In this document: piece by piece, positions 52,624 through 61,799 of the stretch | How positions within the stretch are numbered: position 1 is the stretch's first letter | How the letters are laid out: each line of letters begins with the position of its first letter | Origin: Mycobacterium sp. E2733 | Lineage (GTDB): Bacteria; Actinomycetota; Actinomycetes; Mycobacteriales; Mycobacteriaceae | Assembly (NCBI RefSeq): GCF_001667585.1 | Contig: NZ_LZJZ01000083.1 | Location: 1 to 64,000 of the forward strand | Reading direction: 5' to 3' | Length of the DNA stretch: 64,000 bases | Notes under the pieces: generated by a model | Told to the model about the DNA's origin: nothing | Databases searched by the model: none | The model's input: only the letters and a program-made list of their open reading frames with translations | Made by a program: the position numbers and the translations under genes

Positions 52624-54000
52624 GTGCCCATCGCGACCATCAACCCGGCTACCGGCGAGACAGTGAAAACCTTCACCCCGGCAACCGACGAAGAAGTCGA
52701 CGCGGCCATCGCCCGCGCGTACGCCCGGTTCCAGGACTACCGCCATAACACCACCTTTGCCCAGCGCGCGGGGTGGGCAAACGCCACCGCCGACCTCTTG
52801 GAAAAAGAGGCCGACGACGTCGCCGCGATGATGACCCTGGAAATGGGCAAGACCTTGAAGTCAGCCAAGGCCGAAGTACTCAAGTGCGCCAAGGGCTTTC
52901 GCTACTACGCCGAGAACGCCGAGAAGCTGCTTGCCGACGAGCCGGCCGACGCGGTCAAGGTCGGCGCCTCCAAGGCCTACATCCGCTACCAGCCGCTGGG
53001 CGTCGTGCTGGCCGTGATGCCGTGGAACTTCCCGCTTTGGCAGGCGGTGCGGTTCGCCGCGCCGGCGCTGATGGCCGGCAACGTCGGCATCCTCAAGCAC
53101 GCCTCGAACGTGCCGCAGACCGCGCTCTACCTCGCCGACGTCATCGCGCGGGCCGGCTTCCCGGACGACTGCTTCCAGACGCTGCTCGTCTCGTCCAGCG
53201 CCGTCGAGCGCATCCTGCGTGACCCCCGCGTCGCCGCGGCCACCCTGACCGGCAGCGAGCCGGCCGGCCAGTCGGTCGCCGCCATCGCCGGCGACGAGAT
53301 CAAACCCACCGTGCTCGAGCTCGGCGGCAGCGACCCGTTCATCGTGATGCCGTCGGCGGACCTCGACGAGGCCGTCAAGACCGCGGTCACCGCCCGGGTG
53401 CAGAACAACGGTCAGTCCTGCATCGCCGCAAAGCGATTCATCATCCACACCGACGTCTACGACGCGTTCGTCGGCAAGTTCGTCGAGCGGATGCAGGCGC
53501 TCAAGGTCGGCGACCCGACGGACCCCGACACCGACGTCGGCCCGCTTGCCACCGAGTCGGGGCGCGACGACATCACCAAGCAGGTCGACGACGCCGTGGC
53601 GGCCGGCGCGAAGCTCCGCACCGGCGGCAAGCCGCTCGACGGGCCGGGCTGGTTTTACCCCCCGACGGTAATCACCGACATCACCAAGGAAATGTCGCTC
53701 TACACCGAGGAGGTCTTCGGCCCGGTCGCGTCGATGTACCGTGCCGAGACCATCGACGAGGCCATCGAGATCGCCAACGGCACCACCTTCGGGTTGGGCT
53801 CCAACGCCTGGACCCGCGACGAGGCGGAGCAGCAGCGCTTCATCGACGACATCGAGGCCGGCCAGGTGTTCATCAACGGAATGACGGTGTCCTACCCGGA
53901 GCTGGGCTTCGGAGGCGTCAAGCGGTCCGGCTACGGCCGCGAACTCGCGGGCCACGGGATCCGCGAGTTCTGCAACGCCAAGACCGTATGGATCGGGTAG
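52624..54000 (+). CDS. gabD1: Succinate-semialdehyde dehydrogenase GabD1
   Basis: A 458-residue aldehyde dehydrogenase oxidising succinic semialdehyde to succinate with NAD(P)+. The catalytic Cys266 is in [12 protein letters not shown] and the general base Glu232 in [23 protein letters not shown] holds the oxyanion Asn. The GTG at 52624 ([16 protein letters not shown]) matches the recalled Rv0234c N-terminus and has a GAAGGA ribosome site. It is divergent from the ThDP enzyme. Confidence 0.94.
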   Translation: MPIATINPATGETVKTFTPATDEEVDAAIARAYARFQDYRHNTTFAQRAGWANATADLLEKEADDVAAMMTLEMGKTLKSAKAEVLKCAKGFRYYAENAEKLLADEPADAVKVGASKAYIRYQPLGVVLAVMPWNFPLWQAVRFAAPALMAGNVGILKHASNVPQTALYLADVIARAGFPDDCFQTLLVSSSAVERILRDPRVAAATLTGSEPAGQSVAAIAGDEIKPTVLELGGSDPFIVMPSADLDEAVKTAVTARVQNNGQSCIAAKRFIIHTDVYDAFVGKFVERMQALKVGDPTDPDTDVGPLATESGRDDITKQVDDAVAAGAKLRTGGKPLDGPGWFYPPTVITDITKEMSLYTEEVFGPVASMYRAETIDEAIEIANGTTFGLGSNAWTRDEAEQQRFIDDIEAGQVFINGMTVSYPELGFGGVKRSGYGRELAGHGIREFCNAKTVWIG

Positions 54001-54124
54001 TGGCGATCGCAAGCGCGGCATAGCCGGGCGCTGGGGGCGCCGCCCGCTTGCGGGGGACGGGTCACCACCATCGGGGCCGGCGAAAGCGGCTCGGCGCCCG
54101 GCAGCAGCAAGGTCGAGTAGCGGC

Positions 54125-55066
54125 TCAGGCCGACGCGGCGGCCAGGGCCTTCTCGTCCTCGTCGGCGAAGGTGTCCTCCAAATGCAGCGGCGAGTAGTCG
54201 AGGTCGATCTCCTCGAGCGGCCGCCCGCGGGCGCTAGAGATCGTGCCGAAGCGGCGCATGCCCTTGTCGGACGCGTAGGCCATGAACTCGTCCACGGACA
54301 GGCCGAACGGCATCGGGTCGTACAGGGCGAAGCCCTCCTCGATGAGGCGCAGCCCCAACGGCATGAGCTCGTTCATCCGCGTTTCGAAGACGCCCCAGTT
54401 GGCGTCGTCGGCGGCGACGTGGCGGCGGCAGGTGAACGTGCCCCACGCCATGTGGCGGCGCTCGTCGTCGCCGATGCGCCGGACCAATTCCTGCATGCCC
54501 GGCAGGATGCCGCGCTCCACGCAGATCTTGTGCCAGCCGAAGTACCCCGTGAGCGCCAGCATGCCTTCGACCATGTGGTTGTAGGTGACCGACGCCCGCA
54601 CCTGGGCCGCCGGCGACGGGTCGACCGACAACGCGTTGAGGCAGTCCGGCAATTCCTCGTAGAAGATCGTCCGGTAGGTGGGGATGTCGTCGAGGTACTC
54701 GTGCAGGTCGTCGGTGACGCCGACGGCGTCGAGCCACATGCGGAACACCTGGACGTGCTTGGCTTCCTCGAACGCGAACTGCGTCAGGTACATCTCGTCG
54801 CCCAGCCGGCCCTCGACCCGCATCGCGGACATGAACGGCTGAATGTCTTCCGTCACCGCCTCCTCGCCGGCGATGAACTCCGCGCACAGCCGGATGGCGT
54901 AGTGACGTTCGTCGTCCGAGAGCTGCTCCCAGTCGGCGCAGTCGCGGGAGAAGTCGATGTCGGCCGGGTCCCAGAACTTCGCGTTGCCGCCGGCGAACAG
55001 CCGCAGCGGCAAGCTGTCCCAGTTGAGTCCTCCGCGAACCATCGAATTCGTACGTGTGCGTGTCAT
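54125..55066 (-). CDS. nrdB: R2-like ligand-binding oxidase (R2lox), Mn/Fe
   Basis: A 313-residue ribonucleotide reductase R2-like protein, the R2lox class often annotated NrdB. The metal ligands are Glu68, Glu101, His104, Glu167, Glu202 and His205. The cross-linking pair Val71 and Tyr162 is also present. All match the numbering known from the M. tuberculosis Rv0233 structure. R2lox binds a long-chain fatty acid and an Mn/Fe cofactor, and its reaction is unknown; it does not make deoxyribonucleotides. The ATG overlaps the tetR stop (ATGA), so the two are coupled. Confidence 0.93.
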   Translation of the reverse strand: MTRTRTNSMVRGGLNWDSLPLRLFAGGNAKFWDPADIDFSRDCADWEQLSDDERHYAIRLCAEFIAGEEAVTEDIQPFMSAMRVEGRLGDEMYLTQFAFEEAKHVQVFRMWLDAVGVTDDLHEYLDDIPTYRTIFYEELPDCLNALSVDPSPAAQVRASVTYNHMVEGMLALTGYFGWHKICVERGILPGMQELVRRIGDDERRHMAWGTFTCRRHVAADDANWGVFETRMNELMPLGLRLIEEGFALYDPMPFGLSVDEFMAYASDKGMRRFGTISSARGRPLEEIDLDYSPLHLEDTFADEDEKALAAASA

Positions 55067-55755
55067 GAGACCTCCTCGGATTGTTGTGGGGCTGGGTGGA
55101 CGGGCGGGCGCGGTGACGCCGAGAAGGCGGCCGCCAGCACCGCCACGAGGCGGCGCACCGCCAGCGCCGGCTGCTCCGGGGTGGGTTCGTCGAGCCCGAG
55201 GATCGGATCCAGACCACGCATGTAAGGCGCCAGCGCCAGGTGCGGAAAGATCAAGAGCAGCAACGACAACAGCGCGTCGGTATCCGAATCGGCCCGCAGG
55301 TCGCCGCGCAACTTCGCGTCGCGGACCAGCGGCCGCATCACTTCCAGGTAGTGACGGTGGATGACGTTCTGCACGCTGACGCGGGCTTCGGTGTCGACCT
55401 CGAGAGTCGCCGCGGCGTGCAGCGCGCGCTCGTGCGGATGGTCGGCGAAGTAGGCCACCCACGCGTCGAGCCAGTCCGTCAGAAAGTCGAAGAACGGCCG
55501 GCTCGGGTCCAGCTCGCGGATGCGGTCCTCCATGTAGGCACGCACCCGCTGGCTGCCGATGTCGGCGATGAACGCGTAGAGGTCACGCTTGTCCGCGAAG
55601 TACTGGAACAGGCTGCCCTTCGCGACGCCGGCCCGCCGCGCGATGACGTTGAGGCTGCCCCGGGAGAACCCGTGCGCCCCGAACTCCTGTTCCGCGGCCT
55701 CGATGATGGCCGCGCGACGAGCGGAGTCGACCCGCCCCCAAGTCACCGTTGGCAA
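55063..55755 (-). CDS. TetR regulator coupled to R2lox
   Basis: A 230-residue TetR regulator. The helix-turn-helix is around 25-60 ([29 protein letters not shown]). It uses a TTG start with a strong GGAGG ribosome site five bases away. Its stop overlaps the R2lox ATG. A perfect ATGACCA-C-TGGTCAT palindrome lies 19 bp upstream and is the likely autoregulatory operator. It matches recalled Rv0232. It may sense the lipid used by R2lox. Confidence 0.9.
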   Translation of the reverse strand: MPTVTWGRVDSARRAAIIEAAEQEFGAHGFSRGSLNVIARRAGVAKGSLFQYFADKRDLYAFIADIGSQRVRAYMEDRIRELDPSRPFFDFLTDWLDAWVAYFADHPHERALHAAATLEVDTEARVSVQNVIHRHYLEVMRPLVRDAKLRGDLRADSDTDALLSLLLLIFPHLALAPYMRGLDPILGLDEPTPEQPALAVRRLVAVLAAAFSASPRPPVHPAPQQSEEVS

Positions 55756-55773
55756 TACCGCCTCCTAGCATCG

Positions 55774-55788
55774 ATGACCACTGGTCAT
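55774..55788. promoter_or_regulatory. Palindrome ATGACCA-C-TGGTCAT upstream of tetR-R2lox
   Basis: A perfect 7-1-7 inverted repeat in the fadE4-tetR gap, 19 bp before the tetR start. It suits a TetR dimer. Confidence 0.6.
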
Positions 55789-55839
55789 ATTACGGTGAGC
55801 TACGTCACAGTCAAGGGGTCTGGCTGGCTGCTTTGCCGC

Positions 55840-55895
55840 CGAGCGTCACGCTGGCGCGACGGTCGACAGCGAATGCCACGCTGGCGTGACGCTCG
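55840..55895. terminator. Hairpin after fadE4 with direct repeats
   Basis: CGAGCGTCACGC pairs with GCGTGACGCTCG (12 bp) around a 32-nt loop, directly after the fadE4 stop. Inside, CACGCTGGCG occurs twice. It could end fadE4 transcription; no U-tract is present. Confidence 0.5.
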
Positions 55896-55897
55896 CG

Positions 55898-57595
55898 CTA
55901 GGGCCGCATCTGGTACGCGCCGTTGAGGGGAAGGATGTGCTCCTTCCAGATCTGCGCGTAGCGCGAGGGGTCGTGGACCGGGCGGCGGATCATCCGCGTG
56001 GCGAAGCGAGCCTGCTCGTCGGTGGTCGCGGGCTTGTCGCTCAGCTCGACGGCGTAGCCGTTGAAGTCGCGGACCAGCACGGCGAAGATCTCGTCGATCA
56101 ACGTCTCGTCCACGTCCGACAGCGCGGCCTCCTCGAGGACTAGCTGCGCATAGGGCACCGTCGCGAACAACTGGCCTACGGCGAACGCGAAGTCGATGTC
56201 CCTCTGCTGCGCGGCGTCGGGGGTCGCGCTGGCGAGCATGTCGGCGAGCACGTCGATCTGCTTGCGCAGCAACGCCACGTTGGGCAGGTGCCCGAACCCG
56301 TCGAACGGTGCGCGCCAGTCGTGGAAGCGCACCTTGCCCAGGCCCCCGGTCGGTCCCTGCGCGAACAGGAACGTGTCGTCGGCCGCGTCGTCGCGGCGGC
56401 CGATGATCGGCAGATCGCCGTTGGGGGCGAACAGGAAGTTCGGCATGAACTTGGCGAGCAGCCCGATGTTGATGTGCACGGTGCCCTCGAGCCTTGGCAG
56501 CAAACCGATCTCGCGCGTGACGGCCTCGAAGAAGGTGTCCTTCTCCACGCCCTTGGCGGCGATGACGTCCCACAGGGCGATGACGACCCGCTCCCCTTCG
56601 CTGGTGATCTTCGCCTTGGTGAGCGGGCTGTAGAGCAGGTAGCGCCGGTCATCCGCCGACGCGCTGCGCATGTAGTCGCAGGCACGGGTGGCGACCAGCC
56701 GCATCGCGACCAGCCGTAGGTACGCGTCGGTAAGCAGCCGCCGCACGTGGCTGAAGTCGGTGACGACAGTGCCGTACAGGACGCGGTTGGAGGCGTGGGT
56801 GACCGCCTCGTACATGGCGTGGGTGCACATGCCGACCGCGCCCCAGCCCAGGTTGTACTTGCAGACGTTGACGGTGTTGAGCGCGGCGTGGAAGGCGCCG
56901 GGACCGCGGTGCAGGATGTCGGCCTCGGCGACCGGGTAGTCGCGCAGCGCGTAGTTGGCGACGAAGTTCTGCGAGTTCACCACGTTCTTGATCAGGTCGT
57001 ATCGGTCGTGCTGGGAGTCGGCCGCGAAGAAGACGTACTCGTCAGACCCGGCGATCTTGCCGAAGGTGGAGACCATGCGCGCCACGTTGGCGTTGCCGAT
57101 GTAGTACTTCTCGCCATTGGCGACCCAGCCGTCCTCCGAAGGCGTGAGGATCATGTCGGTCTGGTAGACGTCGGCGCCGTGGGTCTGCTCCGACAGGCCG
57201 AACGCGAACACCTCGCCGGCCTCCAATTGCGCGGCGGCCTTGCGCTTGGCGTCGGAGTTCGCGCTCATCCAGATCGGGCCCAGGCCGAGCGCGGTGACCT
57301 GGAAGGGGTACCAGTAGCTGAGGCCGTAGAAGCCCACGATCTCGGCGAACTCGCTGATCCGGTAGGTGTCCCAGCGGCAGTCGCCGGCACCGTACTCCGA
57401 CGGCGTCAGTAGGGACGCAAAGATGCGCTCGCGCCCGATGTGGTCCAAAAACTCGGAGTACCACACCCGTTCGTGATCGTCGGACTTCAGCCGCGCCTTG
57501 CCCCGCGATTCGAAGAAGTCCACCGTCGCGGCCATGATCTCCCCCGAGCGACGGTCAGGATATTTGCGTTGCAGGTGGTTGGGATTGAGCAACAT
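55898..57595 (-). CDS. fadE4: Acyl-CoA dehydrogenase FadE4
   Basis: A 565-residue acyl-CoA dehydrogenase-like protein, longer than the usual ~390. It has FGLSEQTHGADVYQTD and ANGEKYYIGNANVARMVSTFGKI in the flavin and substrate region, and a C-terminal extension after residue 390. MLLNPNHLQRKYPDRRSGEIM at 57595 matches the recalled FadE4 (Rv0231, 568 residues). An upstream frame would add 34 residues. It diverges from the lactonase gene by 125 bp, which contains an ACGGT/ACCGT repeat at 57634-57648. The acyl substrate is unknown. Confidence 0.92.
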   Translation of the reverse strand: MLLNPNHLQRKYPDRRSGEIMAATVDFFESRGKARLKSDDHERVWYSEFLDHIGRERIFASLLTPSEYGAGDCRWDTYRISEFAEIVGFYGLSYWYPFQVTALGLGPIWMSANSDAKRKAAAQLEAGEVFAFGLSEQTHGADVYQTDMILTPSEDGWVANGEKYYIGNANVARMVSTFGKIAGSDEYVFFAADSQHDRYDLIKNVVNSQNFVANYALRDYPVAEADILHRGPGAFHAALNTVNVCKYNLGWGAVGMCTHAMYEAVTHASNRVLYGTVVTDFSHVRRLLTDAYLRLVAMRLVATRACDYMRSASADDRRYLLYSPLTKAKITSEGERVVIALWDVIAAKGVEKDTFFEAVTREIGLLPRLEGTVHINIGLLAKFMPNFLFAPNGDLPIIGRRDDAADDTFLFAQGPTGGLGKVRFHDWRAPFDGFGHLPNVALLRKQIDVLADMLASATPDAAQQRDIDFAFAVGQLFATVPYAQLVLEEAALSDVDETLIDEIFAVLVRDFNGYAVELSDKPATTDEQARFATRMIRRPVHDPSRYAQIWKEHILPLNGAYQMRP

Positions 57596-57720
57596 GACGG
57601 GACTCCCGCGGGTTCTTCGTTGGGACGAGGGTGACGGTACTGCACCGTGGGGGCCGTCGGGGCGGACCGGAACAAATCGGCACTGTTGTCCGACCACCGA
57701 GTCGACCTAGCATCAGTCAC

Positions 57721-58701
57721 GTGTCAGAACTCAATACCGCTCGCGGCCCCATCGATACCGCCGATCTGGGCGTGACCCTCATGCACGAGCACGTGTTCAT
57801 CATGACCACCGAGATCGCCCAGAACTATCCCGAAGCCTGGGGCGACGAGGACCGGCGGGTGGCCGACGCAATCGACCGGCTCAACGAGCTGAAGTCGCGC
57901 GGCGTCGACACCATCGTCGACCTGACCGTGATCGGGCTGGGCCGCTACATCCCGCGCATCGCGCGCGTCGCGGCGGCCACCGAGCTCAATATCGTTGTGG
58001 CGACCGGCCTTTACACCTACAACGACGTGCCGTTCTGTTTCCATTACCTCGGCCCCGGCGCGCCGCTGGACGGCCCCGAGATCATGACCGACATGTTCGT
58101 CCGCGATATCGAGCAAGGCATCGCCGACACGGGCGTCAAGGCCGGGATCCTCAAGTGCGCCACCGACGAACCCGGCGTCACGCCGGGTGTCGAGCGGGTG
58201 CTGCGCGCGGTCGCGCAGGCGCACAAGCGCACCGGGGTGCCCATCTCCACCCACACCCACGCGGGGCTGCGGCGCGGACTGGAACAGCAGCGCATCTTCG
58301 AAGAGGAGGGCGTCGACCTGAGCCGGGTGGTCATCGGCCATTCCGGCGACACCACCGACCTCGGCTACCTCGAGGAGCTCATCGCCGCCGGCTCCTACAT
58401 CGGGATGGACCGGTTCGGCATCGACGCGTACCTGCCGTTCGAGGACCGGGTGAACACCGTGGCGCAGATGTGCGAGCGCGGCCATGCCGACAAGATGGTG
58501 CTCTCGCACGACGCGAACTGTTACTTCGACGCGATACCCGAGGACCTGCTGGCGGTGGCCGCGCCCAATTGGCACTACCTGCACATCCACAACGACGTCA
58601 TCCCCGCCCTCAAGGAGCGCGGCGTCACCGATGAGCAGCTGCACACCATGCTGGTCGACAACCCCCGCCGCATCTTCGAGCGGCAGGGCGCATATGAGTG
58701 A
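57721..58701 (+). CDS. php: Phosphotriesterase-like lactonase (PHP/PPH)
   Basis: A 326-residue amidohydrolase of the phosphotriesterase family. The binuclear metal site reads His22 and His24 (MHEH), the carbamylated Lys145, His178, His207 and Asp264. It probably hydrolyses lactones such as acyl-homoserine lactones. The start is a GTG at 57721 (SELNTARGPIDTADLG), as in the recalled H37Rv enzyme (Rv0230c) of equal length. The last 8 bp overlap the acyl-CoA synthetase gene. Confidence 0.94.
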   Translation: MSELNTARGPIDTADLGVTLMHEHVFIMTTEIAQNYPEAWGDEDRRVADAIDRLNELKSRGVDTIVDLTVIGLGRYIPRIARVAAATELNIVVATGLYTYNDVPFCFHYLGPGAPLDGPEIMTDMFVRDIEQGIADTGVKAGILKCATDEPGVTPGVERVLRAVAQAHKRTGVPISTHTHAGLRRGLEQQRIFEEEGVDLSRVVIGHSGDTTDLGYLEELIAAGSYIGMDRFGIDAYLPFEDRVNTVAQMCERGHADKMVLSHDANCYFDAIPEDLLAVAAPNWHYLHIHNDVIPALKERGVTDEQLHTMLVDNPRRIFERQGAYE

Positions 58702-60184
58702 GCCGATCCCGCCGATCGGCACTCAGATCGCGGCGCTGGCCCGACTCGCTCCCGACGAGCCCGCCGTCACCTGCGACGGCCTGACCCTGAGCCGCGCCGA
58801 ACTCGACGCCTCGACGAACCGGTTGGCCCGCGCCTACGCCGAGCGTGGCGTCGGCGTCGGTGACTACGTGACCATGGTGCTGCCCAACTCCGTCGAGTGG
58901 ATCCAGGCCGCGGTGGCGTGCTGGAAGCTGGGCGCGGTGCCCCAGCCACTGTCGGCGCGGCTGCCGGACGCCGAGTTACAGGGCCTGCTGGAGCTGCGCC
59001 CACCGGCCCTGCTCGTGGGCCGCGAGCATCCCGGAATACCAAGCTTGCCAATGGGTTTCACGCCGGCTCCGCATTGTTCGGACGCGCCGTTGCCGGAAGC
59101 GGTGTCGCCGGTGTGGAAGGCGATGGGATCCGGTGGCAGCACCGGCCGGCCCAAGCTCATCGAATCCGGCGGCGACAGCCGGATACCGGCCGCCATCGGC
59201 TATCCCCTCGGCGCACAGGAGGGCGACACCACCCTGATCCCGATCCCGTTGTCCCACAACACCGGATTCACCACCGCGACGCTCGCTCTGCTCATGCGCC
59301 ATCACCTTGTGTTGATGAGCCGGTTCGACCCGGAGCGGTTCCTGCGGCTGATCACCGACCATCGCGTGACCTTCCTGACCACGGTGCCGACGATCATGCA
59401 GCGGGCGCTGCCCGTCTACCACGCCGACCCCGCCTCCTACGACCTCTCTTCCGTCCGGCGGTTCTGGCACATGGGGGCGCCGTGCCCGCCTGCCATCAAG
59501 CAGGCGTGGATCGACCTGCTGGCACCGGAGAAAGTTTGGGAACTCTACGGCGGCACCGAATTACAGGCGCTCACCTTCATCTCCGGCGACCAGTGGCTGA
59601 CCCACCGCGGTTCGGTGGGTGTGGTGGTCGCCGGGGAGATGAAGGTGCTCGACGACGACGGCAATCCCTGCCCGCCGGGCGTGGTCGGCGAGATCTACAT
59701 GCGTCCCGGCGCGGGCAGCGCGCCCACCTACCGCTACGTCGGCGCCACGGCGAAGAGCCGCGACGGCTGGGATTCCCTCGGCGATCTGGGCCATTTCGAC
59801 GCCGACGGGTTCCTGTATCTCTCGGATCGCCGCGTCGACATGTTCACCGTCGGCGGCCGCAACGTGTACCCGGCCGAGATCGAGAATGCGTTGTCGGCAC
59901 ACCCGGACGTGTTGTCCTGTCTGGTGGTCGGCGTCCCCGACCCGAACTCCGGCGAATTGGGACAGGTGCCCTACGCGCTGGTGCACACGGCCGACGACGC
60001 CACGCTGGACGCCGTCGGGGCGCAGGAGTTCCTGCGCGAACACCTCGCGGCGTACAAGGTGCCCCCGACCCCCGACTTCATCGAATTCGTCGACGCGCCC
60101 CTGCGTGACGACGCCGGGAAGGCGCGGCGCTCGGCGGTGCGCGCCGAGATCATCGCGCGCCTGCAGGCTGTCGAGCGGGCCTGA
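58694..60184 (+). CDS. AMP-forming acyl-CoA synthetase (FadD-type)
   Basis: A 496-residue acyl-adenylate synthetase. The phosphate loop is the variant GSGGSTGRPKLI, followed by ELYGGTELQ, the hinge LSDRRVDMFTVGGRNVYPAEIE and a final DDAGKARRSAV with the likely catalytic Lys. The ATG overlaps the lactonase stop by 8 bp, so the two are coupled. A free acid released by the lactonase could be the substrate. H37Rv as recalled lacks this gene here, so it is accessory. Confidence 0.87.
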   Translation: MSEPIPPIGTQIAALARLAPDEPAVTCDGLTLSRAELDASTNRLARAYAERGVGVGDYVTMVLPNSVEWIQAAVACWKLGAVPQPLSARLPDAELQGLLELRPPALLVGREHPGIPSLPMGFTPAPHCSDAPLPEAVSPVWKAMGSGGSTGRPKLIESGGDSRIPAAIGYPLGAQEGDTTLIPIPLSHNTGFTTATLALLMRHHLVLMSRFDPERFLRLITDHRVTFLTTVPTIMQRALPVYHADPASYDLSSVRRFWHMGAPCPPAIKQAWIDLLAPEKVWELYGGTELQALTFISGDQWLTHRGSVGVVVAGEMKVLDDDGNPCPPGVVGEIYMRPGAGSAPTYRYVGATAKSRDGWDSLGDLGHFDADGFLYLSDRRVDMFTVGGRNVYPAEIENALSAHPDVLSCLVVGVPDPNSGELGQVPYALVHTADDATLDAVGAQEFLREHLAAYKVPPTPDFIEFVDAPLRDDAGKARRSAVRAEIIARLQAVERA

Positions 60185-60445
60185 CGAGCACGGAACTGGT
60201 CAACGACTGGAATCGCGAAACCCATTGGCCCAAGGCGTTTGTCCGCGAGACCACCCGGGCCGAGCCAGGTCAGCGTGGTCGGTGAGAGCGCCTACCTGCT
60301 GACCGACGGCATCCACATCGAGGCGCTGGGCAACCTCGTCCGATCGACAGTCGGGTACGGCCCCGATCTGTTCCAGAAGATCGAGCGCGCCATCTGCCTG
60401 CCGTCCGCCGGCACGCTGGAAGAGTGGATGGACCGCACCGGCTAG
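60185..60445 (+). pseudogene. Frameshifted small gene remnant
   Basis: Coding-like sequence continues directly after the synthetase stop in two frames. Frame one gives TSTELVNDWNRETHWPKAFV then RETTRA. Around 60262-60272 the coding signal moves to another frame reading VSVVGESAYLLTDGIHIEAL and ending LPSAGTLEEWMDRTG. Neither piece has a clear start. A single-base indel in a ~85-residue gene explains both. I do not recognise the family. It could also be two fragments of a longer lost gene. Confidence 0.5.
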
Positions 60446-61620
60446 GGCGCGATCGCGTCCGCCTCGGCGTCCACATCGCGCGTCTCGGCAGGCTTTTCGC
60501 GTTTCTCCCAGCGCCGCAACGCTTCCCGGCAGGGCGACTCGATCAGGCCGTAGCTGACCGCGGCGATCGCCCAACCGAAGATCAGCGTAAGCGTCAGTAC
60601 CTCGGGCATCCGGCCGCTGAACGCGAACGTCCCGAGCACCGGGAACACCATGGCGAGCGCGGCCAGGTGCCACACGAACAGGCCGTAAGACCACCGGCCC
60701 AGCGTCACCATGGTGGTGCTGCCCAGCAGCCGGTGGCCGGTGTCGACCCGGTCCAGCACCAGTGGGGCGACGAGTGCGAACGCCACCAGCGAGCCCGCTG
60801 CCGTCTTGACCGCGAACTGGGTGGCCGTGCCGGGAATCAGGCCCTCCGGACCCGCGAGCGGCGAGGCCGCCAGCAGGTAGCCCAGCACGGCGACGACGGC
60901 CATCGGCACCCGCCGGCGAGCCCACCGGTGCGGCAGGCCGACCGGGCTGTGGACCCATTCGGCCAGCAGCATGCCCGCGGCGAACCACGAGAAGAAGGCC
61001 GGCGGCCAGTTGAGCGGGTTGGTGCCGGATCCCGAATGGATGGGCACCCAACCCCAGGCCCAGCTCAGTGCAGCCAACGCGGCGATCGTCGGCACCCGCG
61101 CGTCGACCGGCAGCCGCCGGGCCAGCAGCGCCAGGATCGGCAACGCCAGGTAGAAGCTGACCTCGACCGAAAGACTCCACATCTGGGTCAGCCCGCCGGT
61201 CAGGGTGAGCGGCACATAGATCTGGGTGAGAGTCAGGTTGGCCAGCCACACGGTCGGGCTGGCGTGATCCGCGTCGGGCAGCAGCGACAGGATCACGACC
61301 ACCGCCACCACATAGGCGGGCATGATGCGAACCACCCGGGACCGCAGATAGTGACCGGTGCGGGGACGCGGTCCCAGGCCGCGTGCCGCCGCGGCGTGGC
61401 CGCGCCACAACAGGAAACCTGACAGCGCGAAGAACACCGCGACGGCGAGATCGAAGCGGCCGAAGAGCCGGCCGGTGACACCGCTGGAGTGCCCGGTCTG
61501 GAAGGCGACGTGCGTGACGACCACGCCCATTGCGGCGCAGGCGCGCATCCCCTCCACCGCGGGCAGGAAGCTGCGTGTCCCGCCGACCTGCTGGCCATCC
61601 GTCACCCCCACAGTTTGCAT
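60442..61620 (-). CDS. Acyltransferase 3 (OafA-like) membrane protein
   Basis: A 392-residue integral membrane acyltransferase of the AT3 family with about 10 helices. Near the N-terminus is RSFLPAVEGMRACAAMGVVVTHVAFQT with the catalytic His, then FFALSGFLLWRG and LRSRVVRIMPAYVVAVV. Such enzymes O-acylate cell-surface sugars or lipids. The C-terminal ~25 residues are charged. It matches recalled Rv0228. The start is uncertain: ATG 61620 is given, but 61659 or a GTG just inside are possible. Confidence 0.88.
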   Translation of the reverse strand: MQTVGVTDGQQVGGTRSFLPAVEGMRACAAMGVVVTHVAFQTGHSSGVTGRLFGRFDLAVAVFFALSGFLLWRGHAAAARGLGPRPRTGHYLRSRVVRIMPAYVVAVVVILSLLPDADHASPTVWLANLTLTQIYVPLTLTGGLTQMWSLSVEVSFYLALPILALLARRLPVDARVPTIAALAALSWAWGWVPIHSGSGTNPLNWPPAFFSWFAAGMLLAEWVHSPVGLPHRWARRRVPMAVVAVLGYLLAASPLAGPEGLIPGTATQFAVKTAAGSLVAFALVAPLVLDRVDTGHRLLGSTTMVTLGRWSYGLFVWHLAALAMVFPVLGTFAFSGRMPEVLTLTLIFGWAIAAVSYGLIESPCREALRRWEKREKPAETRDVDAEADAIAP

Positions 61621-61799
61621 CCGGTGGGTTGGGAGAACGAATGGGTACACCCGAACCACCCGCGCGCGATAGCGACAGGTTCGTAAGCCGAGGCCTTACG
61701 TTCTGCTGTTAGGGTCAAACGGGTTTGCCCCGGTGCTTGCTCAGGTCGGGGTGGGTCGCGGCTGACTTGCGCAAGAGAGCAATAGGAGGGCACAGCAAC

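Noticed and set aside
52544..52709. 55-residue N-terminal extension of the ThDP enzyme
   Set aside because: It is antisense to the gabD1 start and lacks a ribosome site; MSKAAEL with GGGAGG fits the family N-terminus.
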